A DNA stretch of 6,204 nucleotides from Actinomycetota bacterium (GTDB lineage: Bacteria; Actinomycetota; Actinomycetes; S36-B12; UBA5976): assembly GCA_947491175.1 (NCBI GenBank), contig CANLIF010000078.1, positions 1-6,204 on the forward strand, in the 5' to 3' direction. Below the pieces are notes generated by a model. The model saw nothing but the letters and a program-made list of their open reading frames with translations. It was not told the DNA's origin and ran no database searches. The position numbers and the translations under genes are program-made. This document shows, piece by piece, positions 1 through 4,948 of this stretch (positions within the stretch are counted from its first letter, which is position 1; each line of letters begins with the position of its first letter).

Positions 1-40
1 TATTTATTGGACAAAAAAGTTATGCCTAGCCCAAGTCCGC

Positions 41-70
41 ATTGGCCCGCAGTCCCCTGGCCAGTTTTTT
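41..70 (+). terminator. Possible rho-independent terminator, rightward
   Basis: Bases 41-47 can pair with 59-65 (seven pairs, one of them G-U, with a GGCC core), leaving an 11-base loop. A run of six T follows at 65-70. On the plus strand this has the shape of an intrinsic terminator and would serve a rightward gene ending near the left edge, convergent with the DUF3090 gene. The stem is short and the loop large, so this is tentative. A second T run, read on the minus strand at about 18-13, lies beyond the same hairpin, so weak two-way termination is possible. Confidence 0.35.
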
Positions 71-78
71 AGACTTAC

Positions 79-630
79 TTAACCTCTTCTTAAGTAACCA
101 TTGGCTCTTGGGCATATATGGCCCTGTTGGTCAAGCGGCTCAGTACATATTGGACAAGGCGGTCGTCCCGCTGAAACTACTGCCATGGCGCGCGAGCAAA
201 ATGCGGTAGCCATCGGTCCGGTTAACCGCACTCGCAACACATCTGGACCAACGTTGGAATCTTCCTCTAAGTCTGGAACGTCCTCAAAAGTCTCAGAGGT
301 TGCGTGAGCCTCAATAACAACCTGCTGGCTTTCAGTGTTCCAACCTAAAGCCAAAGTTCCAACGCGGAATTCCTCTTGGATCGGGTTATCCAGTGGCTCT
401 AAATCAGCTGGACCAAAGTATGAAATGTCTATGCCTTCAGCGCGTGCAACTTGGTCTAACAATTCAGTGAGGCGATCCGCAAGCAAGGCAACCTGCTGCT
501 TTTCGAGTGAAACACTAACGATTCGGGCATCGATTCTGGCCTGCAAGAAGAACGTCCGCTCACCTGGCATTCCAACGGTGCCCGAAACGAAGCGTTGCGG
601 ATTGTCAAACGTATGAATGATTCTCGCCAT
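79..630 (-). CDS. DUF3090 family protein
   Basis: This 183-residue protein matches the actinobacterial DUF3090 (TIGR03847-type) family in length and layout. It has the N-terminal pattern of an I-H-x-F start followed by RFV-GTVG and RTFFLQAR, and a C-terminal metal-ribbon-like cluster with C159, C162, H171 and C173 leading into the family's ICPRANGY ending. The family has no established biochemical function. It is known as one of three genes that travel together in Actinobacteria, with an MSMEG_4193-type phosphomutase and a PI-kinase-like SCO1664 protein. The four Cys/His residues could bind zinc, which is inference. The ATG start is supported by a GGAAG ribosome-binding site at 640-644, nine bases upstream. 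Only two bases separate this gene from the stop of the upstream phosphatase gene, so the two are almost certainly co-transcribed and probably translationally coupled. It is the last visible gene of the leftward operon. Its expected partner SCO1664 is not recognisable in the 78 bases left of it. Confidence 0.93.
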   Translation of the reverse strand: MARIIHTFDNPQRFVSGTVGMPGERTFFLQARIDARIVSVSLEKQQVALLADRLTELLDQVARAEGIDISYFGPADLEPLDNPIQEEFRVGTLALGWNTESQQVVIEAHATSETFEDVPDLEEDSNVGPDVLRVRLTGPMATAFCSRAMAVVSAGRPPCPICTEPLDQQGHICPRANGYLRRG

Positions 631-632
631 GG

Positions 633-1310
633 TTAATCGCTTCCACTTTCGCCACCGAGGGTAGGAGTCCTAATTGCTTCCTCATTTAATTTGGTTAGCC
701 ATTCAGAACCAGTGTCATTTAGTTTTGAAACAGCGGAACCGGATTCAGAGTAATGAATGACGCTTACTGATGCTGGCTCAATTAATAGCGACTGGAACTT
801 TCGTAGCGGCAATCCCATAGCATCAGCGCAGATTGCTTTGATGATGTCACCGTGACTCACTGCAACCCAGACAACCTTGTCACCATGTTCGGTGGTGAGC
901 TTGGCATCCCACTCTCTGGCTGCTGTACTTGCTCGCGCCGACATGTCATTCATTGATTCGCCGTTTGGAAAGATCATTTCATCTGGTCGCTGTTGGACAA
1001 TTGGCCACAATTCGTGCACTGCAAGTTCACTTAACTTTGCGCCTTGCCAATCGCCGTAATCGCATTCCAAAAGACGATTTTCAAGTGCAATGTCAAAGCT
1101 GTCCTTAAATAGCAACGAGGCAGTTTCGCGGGTTCGCTCCAGTGGACTGGAAACTACATGTGCGATGTTTACACCTTTGAGACGCTCAGCTAGAGCAACA
1201 GTTGACGACCGCCCAACCTCATCCAGAACTACACCGGGCGTGCGGCCAGCCAAGATGCCGTTCGCGTTCGCGTCAGTGCGCCCATGTCTGATCAGCAGCA
1301 GAGTTCCCAT
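633..1310 (-). CDS. Histidine phosphatase superfamily protein, MSMEG_4193 type
   Basis: A 225-residue member of the phosphoglycerate mutase-like histidine phosphatase branch. The phosphate-binding residues are all visible: the R8-H9-G10 motif with the phospho-accepting histidine, R59 in SSPLERTRETA, the probable proton donor E82 in ECDYGDWQG, and H153 in SHGD. The FPNGES motif at 114-119 is also typical. The family (TIGR03848-like, with Rv2135c as the probable M. tuberculosis counterpart) was proposed to act as a phosphomutase because a kinase-like gene accompanies it; a simple phosphatase is equally possible. The substrate is unknown. The Ser/Gly/Glu-rich end (about 212-225) looks like a disordered tail beyond the catalytic fold. 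The ATG start places the RHG motif where the family expects it, although no clear ribosome-binding site precedes it. It lies 30 bp after uppP and 2 bp before DUF3090, in one leftward operon. Confidence 0.93.
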   Translation of the reverse strand: MGTLLLIRHGRTDANANGILAGRTPGVVLDEVGRSSTVALAERLKGVNIAHVVSSPLERTRETASLLFKDSFDIALENRLLECDYGDWQGAKLSELAVHELWPIVQQRPDEMIFPNGESMNDMSARASTAAREWDAKLTTEHGDKVVWVAVSHGDIIKAICADAMGLPLRKFQSLLIEPASVSVIHYSESGSAVSKLNDTGSEWLTKLNEEAIRTPTLGGESGSD

Positions 1311-1340
1311 AAGTAAAGACTATTGGGAAAAGCCGACTAT

Positions 1341-2174
1341 CTAGGTGGCAGAAAGTACGCCCGTAGCGAGCAAAACCAGCAAAAGAGTACCAAGCGATAT
1401 TCGGTAGATCACAAATGGCAAGAAGGTTCGAGTCTGTAAATACTTCATCAAACTGGCGATCACAAAATACCCCACAACAAATGCCACGATGGTCGCCACG
1501 ATGGTCGCTGGCCAATTTACGAAACCGTCCGACGAAATGTCTCCTGCGGTCAATACCGCAGAAGCGAATACTGCAGGTATGGCTAATACGAATGAATACC
1601 GAGCCACTACATCTCGCCTAAATCCCATTGCCAAACCAGCGGTAATTGTTGCGCCGCTTCGCGAGACACCTGGAATCAGCGCAAGTGCTTGCCCAAGTCC
1701 AAATAGAACTGCGTTTCTGGGATTCAAATCAGCGTCGGTCTTTGTGTGGCTTGCGTATCTGTCAGCCACCCCCAAGAGAACTCCCATGAAGATCAACGCA
1801 CCCGCTACTAACCAAAGATTTCGAGCAGTGGTTTCAATCGAAGACTTGAAGGCCAAGCCGGCAATTCCAATTGGAATGGTTCCGATGATTACATACCAGC
1901 CCAGCTTTGCATCAGGATTGGATCGCATCTCAGTTTTCACCAGGCTTGCGGACCAGGCCTTGATGATACGAACTATGTCGTTGCGAAAATATAGAACTAC
2001 GGCAAGTTCAGTACCTATCTGGGTAACTGCGGTGAAGGCAGCTCCCGGATCTGGCCATCCCAGTAACTTCGAAACCACCAAAGTGTGTGCAGTTGACGAA
2101 ATTGGCAGGAATTCGGTAAGTCCTTGTGAAATGCCGAGCACTATGGCTTGTAGCCACGACAGTTGCTCGTCCAC
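1341..2174 (-). CDS. uppP: Undecaprenyl-diphosphatase (BacA type)
   Basis: This integral membrane enzyme removes a phosphate from undecaprenyl diphosphate, regenerating the lipid carrier for peptidoglycan and other envelope polymers; overexpression is classically linked to bacitracin resistance. Both family motifs are present. Motif 1 is Q17-x-x-x-E21 followed by FLPISSTAH, with H30. Motif 2 is P168-G-V-S-R172-S-G-A-T176. Position 17 is Q rather than E, which the family's (E/Q)xxxE pattern allows. Several hydrophobic segments (about 52-63, 92-109, 119-137, 155-168, 193-210, 223-244 and 255-275) fit the multi-spanning fold, and 277 residues is a normal length. I chose the GTG at 2174 because GGGAGAG (2184-2178) stands just upstream and because homologues begin shortly before WLQAIVLG. 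An in-frame TTG at 2195 would add seven residues and lie upstream of that site. It is first in the leftward operon with the phosphatase and DUF3090, as in other Actinobacteria. Confidence 0.95.
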   Translation of the reverse strand: MDEQLSWLQAIVLGISQGLTEFLPISSTAHTLVVSKLLGWPDPGAAFTAVTQIGTELAVVLYFRNDIVRIIKAWSASLVKTEMRSNPDAKLGWYVIIGTIPIGIAGLAFKSSIETTARNLWLVAGALIFMGVLLGVADRYASHTKTDADLNPRNAVLFGLGQALALIPGVSRSGATITAGLAMGFRRDVVARYSFVLAIPAVFASAVLTAGDISSDGFVNWPATIVATIVAFVVGYFVIASLMKYLQTRTFLPFVIYRISLGTLLLVLLATGVLSAT

Positions 2175-2177
2175 ACG

Positions 2178-2184
2178 CTCTCCC
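2178..2184 (-). promoter_or_regulatory. Ribosome-binding site deciding the uppP start
   Basis: GGGAGAG on the minus strand lies three bases before the GTG at 2174; measured from the GGAG core the spacing is five. It favours this GTG over the TTG at 2195, whose own upstream sequence is AT-rich with no Shine-Dalgarno match. Confidence 0.7.
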
Positions 2185-2232
2185 AAATATTTCAAGACAC
2201 AAACAAGACTTTATATATATTCTACGAAACAA

Positions 2233-2242
2233 ACGCTAGCGT
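2233..2242. repeat. Perfect 10-bp palindrome ACGCTAGCGT
   Basis: A perfect dyad lies between the TA-rich promoter core and the reductase start, seven bases from the ATG. It could be a small operator for a dimeric regulator controlling the divergent pair. A single palindrome of this size may also be chance. No second copy was found nearby. Confidence 0.3.
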
Positions 2243-2248
2243 GAACTT

Positions 2249-3199
2249 ATGGAACTGAGGTCTTTGGGCAATAGCGGGCTTCTGGTGTCGCAATATTCAC
2301 TCGGCACGATGACTTGGGGTCGAGATACCGATGTTCACGAAGCACGGGATCAATTCAATCTGTATTACGAAGCAGGCGGCCGATTTATCGACACTGCTGA
2401 TGTCTATAGCGATGGAGTGTCTGAAGAGATTGTCGGTGAATTCTGTCGCGAGAACTCGGATGTAATTATTTCTAGTAAAGCCGGAAGTGTCCGTACTAAT
2501 CGCAGGCGGGATGCGAGTCGTAACCACTTGCTAACTGCTTTGGATGCATCATTAAGACGATTGCGACGAACCCACATTGATGTTTGGCATATTCACGCCT
2601 GGGATCCATATACGCCACTCGAAGAAACGCTGAGCGCTGCGGCACATGCCATCGATTCGGGCAAAGTTCGCTACCTCGGAGTTTCTAACTACTCAGGGTG
2701 GCAATTAACCAGCACGGCTCTTGGTTCAGACTTTCCTGTCATAAGTGCGCAGATGGAATATTCATTACTGCAACGCGGGATCGAGCGTGAGGTCATTCCA
2801 GCCGCTGTTGATCTTGGGGTTGGCGTGATGGCGTGGTCTCCCCTAGGTCGAGGCGTACTAACTGGTAAGTACCGACATGGCACTCCTGCTGATTCCAGGG
2901 CAGCTACATCGCACTTTTCTGCCTTCATCACGCCGTACTTAAATGATCGCTCCAAAGCCATCGTGGATGCGGTGTGCACTGCAGCCGAGGGACTTGGGCT
3001 AACTCCGATAGATGTGGCATTGGCTTGGGTAAGTGCTAAGCCGCAAGTAGCCAGCGCAGTGGTTGGTGCTCGCACCGCAGCCCAACTCCGTGTTGTTCTT
3101 AATTCCATTTCCGCACAGTTGCCAGATGAAATACACGAGGCGCTCAATGAAGTGTCAGCAATCGAACGCGGTTACCCAGATTTTGGTTGGAACCAATGA
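2249..3199 (+). CDS. Aldo/keto reductase
   Basis: A 316-residue NADPH-dependent oxidoreductase with the (beta/alpha)8 aldo/keto reductase fold. The catalytic tetrad is complete: D48 in FIDTAD, Y53 in DVYSDG, K77 in SSKAG and H116 in WHIHAWD. Cofactor-binding motifs include GVSNYSGWQ (144-152), SPLGRGVLTGKY (197-208) and VVGARTAAQL (271-280), and the LG-SGL-VS-LGTMTWG start is typical. The length is normal. The substrate cannot be told from sequence; the family reduces aldehydes and ketones, and members of this broad group are often tied to detoxification or stress. The ATG is the first usable start in the frame and lacks a strong ribosome-binding site, so a leaderless or short-leader message is possible. 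It diverges from uppP and overlaps the following DUF5703 gene by four bases. Reductases of this type beside uppP recur in Actinobacteria, but the functional link is unknown. Confidence 0.94.
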   Translation: MELRSLGNSGLLVSQYSLGTMTWGRDTDVHEARDQFNLYYEAGGRFIDTADVYSDGVSEEIVGEFCRENSDVIISSKAGSVRTNRRRDASRNHLLTALDASLRRLRRTHIDVWHIHAWDPYTPLEETLSAAAHAIDSGKVRYLGVSNYSGWQLTSTALGSDFPVISAQMEYSLLQRGIEREVIPAAVDLGVGVMAWSPLGRGVLTGKYRHGTPADSRAATSHFSAFITPYLNDRSKAIVDAVCTAAEGLGLTPIDVALAWVSAKPQVASAVVGARTAAQLRVVLNSISAQLPDEIHEALNEVSAIERGYPDFGWNQ

Positions 3200-3384
3200 G
3201 CGCCGTTTGGGAGTTTCGCGAGATGAACTTCCACCGAGATACCAAACGCTCGGACGTTAGGTCATATTTAACCAACATGGCGGAAATCGAACGCTGGGAA
3301 CTAGAACGAGTTCGGGTCCACCAAGACGGCAGTCGCTACGTTCGACTTCGCAGAAAGATCTACCATTTACAACGAACTGGATAA
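3196..3384 (+). CDS. Small DUF5703 family protein
   Basis: A 62-residue basic protein with the DUF5703 pattern: W-E-F/Y-R near the start, a conserved ERWELERVRVHQDGSR-like centre (35-50) and a closing LRRKI. This compact family is characteristic of Actinobacteria (Rv2137c is a probable relative from the matching neighbourhood) and has no known function. There is no signal peptide or membrane segment. I chose the ATG at 3196 because it overlaps the reductase stop as ATGA (3196-3199), a classic coupling arrangement; an in-frame TTG at 3187 lies inside the reductase and would add three residues. There is no strong ribosome-binding site, which also fits translation by ribosomes finishing the reductase. 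The gene ends 6 bp from the stop of the convergent M20 gene. Confidence 0.88.
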   Translation: MSAVWEFREMNFHRDTKRSDVRSYLTNMAEIERWELERVRVHQDGSRYVRLRRKIYHLQRTG

Positions 3385-3390
3385 CTAGAT

Positions 3391-4710
3391 TTATAGACTG
3401 CGCACGAACCTATCCATGACTCTGGCACCAAATTCCAAACCGGTTGTTGGAACGCGTTCATCGACACCGTGGAACATGGCACTGAAATCCAATTCAGGTG
3501 GAAGCAGCAGTGGCAAAAATCCATAACAAGTGATACCAAGTGTGCTGAAAGCTTTTGCGTCCGTGCCACCACTTACGGTGTAAGGAACTGGTGTTCCAAA
3601 TGGATCCTCAGCGCGAATTGCGGCGCCCATGGCATCGATCAGCGGACCTTCGAATGGAGCCTCTAATGCGATTCCGTTCACAACGTCTTCCAACACGACG
3701 CCTGGTGGCAAGAGATTTTCAATATCTTTAATGAGCTCATCTTCATAGCCAGGTAAGAATCTGCCATCGATCATCGCTTCGGCTGCTCCTGGGATCACAT
3801 TGTGTTTGTAACCGGCATTAAACATTGTCGGATTAGCGGTATTGGAAAGCGTCGCACCAATAATTCGAGCAATCGGTCCAAGTTGAGCCAAAAGTTCTTC
3901 AGGATCATCTGCGCTCAACTCCATTCCAAGAGCATCTGAAACAGCTTTAATGAAATCTCGAACGGTCGGAGTCAGCGCAAGGTCAAACTTATGATTTCCG
4001 ACCGCGGCTACTGCCTCAGCCAACTTGGTGACGGCATTGTCATTGTTGAGAAATGATCCATGACCTGCAGTTCCTTCGGCCTTCAACTTCATCCAGCGGA
4101 TACCTTTTTCCGCAGTCTGAACCAAATACAACCGAACGTCATTGCGTAGCGTCAATGAGAAGCCACCAACTTCGCCCACTGCTTGAGTTACGCCACGGTA
4201 AAGTTCTGGACGATTCTCAACTAACCAACCAGAACCATGCTCACTGCCCGCTTCCTCATCTGGCAGCCAATCAAGAACAATTGTGCGATCAGGTTGAATT
4301 CCATTGCGCGCCCAGGAACGAGCCATTGCAAGGATCATGCCATCGCCATCTTTCATGTCGACTGCGCCACGACCCCAGATCATCCCGTCATGTACCTCGG
4401 CTGCAAACGGATGATAAGTCCAGTCCTTAGCTTCAGCGGGAACCACATCGAGGTGTCCATGAATCAGCAATGCAGGCTTACTCGAATCCTTACCTTCGAT
4501 TCGAGCGTTGACACCTTGTCGCTTGCCACTGGTGGTTTCGTAGCGCTCACATTCGATACCGACCTCTTTAAGCTTGGCTTCCACGTACTCCGCCGCAACT
4601 GCCTCACCGGGTCCGCTGCCGTCGCCGTAGTTGGAAGTATCAATTTGAATTAGGTCGCGAACTATCTCAACGACTTCGGAATCTACATCTGCAAGTGGCT
4701 CAATTGACAT
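3391..4710 (-). CDS. M20/M25/M40 family zinc metallo-hydrolase
   Basis: A 439-residue cytoplasmic di-zinc hydrolase of the M20 clan (ArgE/DapE/CPG2-like). Visible residues are H86 and D88 in LLIHGHLDVVPA, the bridging D118 in GRGAVDMKDG, the E152-E153 pair in DEEAGS (base and ligand), E180 in GEVGG, and H414 in MFHGVDE. The inserted dimerisation domain carries H217 in GTAGHGS. The DLIQIDTSNYGDGSGPGE start is typical of the actinobacterial branch that includes Rv2141c, which is often annotated as dipeptidase or dapE2. Function cannot be fixed from sequence: a dipeptidase or an N-acyl amino acid hydrolase is likelier than true DapE of lysine synthesis, which would need genetic support. An upstream in-frame ATG at 4746 would add 12 residues unlike the family and would lie upstream of the predicted transcript start, so the ATG at 4710 is preferred; ATG 4728 is a third option. 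It is a single leftward gene, divergent from tRNA-Leu and convergent with DUF5703. Confidence 0.92.
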   Translation of the reverse strand: MSIEPLADVDSEVVEIVRDLIQIDTSNYGDGSGPGEAVAAEYVEAKLKEVGIECERYETTSGKRQGVNARIEGKDSSKPALLIHGHLDVVPAEAKDWTYHPFAAEVHDGMIWGRGAVDMKDGDGMILAMARSWARNGIQPDRTIVLDWLPDEEAGSEHGSGWLVENRPELYRGVTQAVGEVGGFSLTLRNDVRLYLVQTAEKGIRWMKLKAEGTAGHGSFLNNDNAVTKLAEAVAAVGNHKFDLALTPTVRDFIKAVSDALGMELSADDPEELLAQLGPIARIIGATLSNTANPTMFNAGYKHNVIPGAAEAMIDGRFLPGYEDELIKDIENLLPPGVVLEDVVNGIALEAPFEGPLIDAMGAAIRAEDPFGTPVPYTVSGGTDAKAFSTLGITCYGFLPLLLPPELDFSAMFHGVDERVPTTGLEFGARVMDRFVRSL

Positions 4711-4739
4711 GCCTATAGTCTGGCGCATCTGGCAAAGAA

Positions 4740-4768
4740 ATAGCATGCAACGGGGGCACTTGAGTCAA
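4740..4768 (-). promoter_or_regulatory. Candidate promoter of the M20 gene
   Basis: On the minus strand TTGACT (4768-4763) matches five of six consensus -35 bases. Seventeen bases further is TGCTAT (4745-4740), a weak -10 with three of six matches. Transcription would begin near 4733 and give a leader of about 23 bases to the ATG at 4710. The -35 overlaps that of the opposing tRNA promoter. Confidence 0.4.
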
Positions 4769-4789
4769 TAACAGGTTTGCAGGTATTCT
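4760..4789 (+). promoter_or_regulatory. Promoter of tRNA-Leu (and probably trhO)
   Basis: TTGAGT (4760-4765) and TATTCT (4784-4789) are separated by 18 bases, each matching four of six sigma-70-type consensus positions. Expected initiation near 4796 would give a 5' leader of about 22 bases before the mature tRNA at 4818. The GC-rich stretch just after the -10 box would suit growth-rate control, but that is speculation. Confidence 0.6.
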
Positions 4790-4795
4790 TACGGG

Positions 4796-4811
4796 GCTGG
4801 GCACGCCCAGC
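4796..4811. repeat. Inverted repeat in the tRNA leader
   Basis: GCTGGGC (4796-4802) and GCCCAGC (4805-4811) are perfect inverted copies separated by two bases. In RNA this gives a tight hairpin of six pairs with a four-base loop, occupying almost the whole predicted 5' leader and stopping six bases before the tRNA. There is no T run after it, so it is not a terminator. It may affect 5'-end processing or be a protein site in DNA. Confidence 0.5.
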
Positions 4812-4817
4812 ACACCG

Positions 4818-4900
4818 GTCCGAGTGGCGGAATTGGCAGACGCGCTAGCTTGAGGTGTTAGTCCCTTCACGGGATGGGGGTTCAAGTCCCCCCTCGGACA
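4818..4900 (+). tRNA. tRNA-Leu (anticodon GAG)
   Basis: The 83-base cloverleaf is complete. The acceptor stem GTCCGAG (4818-4824) pairs with CTCGGAC (4893-4899), with A4900 as discriminator, the usual leucine identity base. The D arm runs from GCG to CGC with GG in its loop. The anticodon stem CTAGC/GTTAG (one G-U pair) encloses TTGAGGT, placing GAG at 4852-4854 to read CUC and CUU. The long variable arm (CCC...GGG stem) makes it class II as expected for Leu, and the T arm is GGGGG-TTCAAGT-CCCCC. The 3' CCA is not encoded (A4900 is followed by CAT), so it must be added by the nucleotidyltransferase. The next gene, trhO, starts 48 bases downstream without a visible terminator. Confidence 0.97.
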
Positions 4901-4937
4901 CATAAAGCTGCGATTCGGCGCGGAAATAGATGCAATC

Positions 4938-4943
4938 GAGGTG
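4938..4943 (+). promoter_or_regulatory. Ribosome-binding site of trhO
   Basis: GAGGTG lies five bases before the GTG start at 4949 and is a strong Shine-Dalgarno match. Most of it lies inside the perfect palindrome AGGTGCACCT (4939-4948), which ends directly at the start codon. This site decides the start: the longer open frame from 4874 begins inside the tRNA. Confidence 0.75.
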
Positions 4944-4948
4944 CACCT

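Larger units (their letters stand above)
2175..2248. promoter_or_regulatory. AT-rich divergent promoter region, uppP operon and aldo/keto reductase
   Basis: This 74-bp gap separates the divergent starts and must hold promoters for both units if neither is read through from elsewhere. The centre (2210-2223) is an alternating TA tract. On the plus strand it gives a -10-like TATTCT at 2218-2223, and on the minus strand a TATATA or TAGAAT. I see no convincing -35 box for either direction, so the exact elements are unassigned. No clear ribosome-binding site precedes the ATG of the reductase at 2249. A perfect palindrome lies inside the gap. Confidence 0.5.

Noticed and set aside
1489..2244. A 251-codon open frame on the plus strand across uppP
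   Set aside because: It is antisense to a clear uppP with intact motifs, its translation shows no family pattern, and it has no ribosome-binding site. It is a by-product of codon usage on the other strand.
4053..4653. Two overlapping plus-strand open frames of 125 and 138 codons
   Set aside because: Both lie antisense within the M20 gene, whose catalytic motifs span the same bases; neither translation resembles a known protein.
4711..4746. N-terminal extension of the M20 protein to the ATG at 4746
   Set aside because: The 12 extra residues do not resemble the family start, and the predicted promoter would begin transcription downstream of this codon.
4874..4948. N-terminal extension of TrhO starting inside the tRNA
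   Set aside because: The ATG at 4874 is part of the tRNA variable and T arms; the extra 25 residues are a translation of the tRNA, and GTG 4949 has a strong ribosome-binding site.
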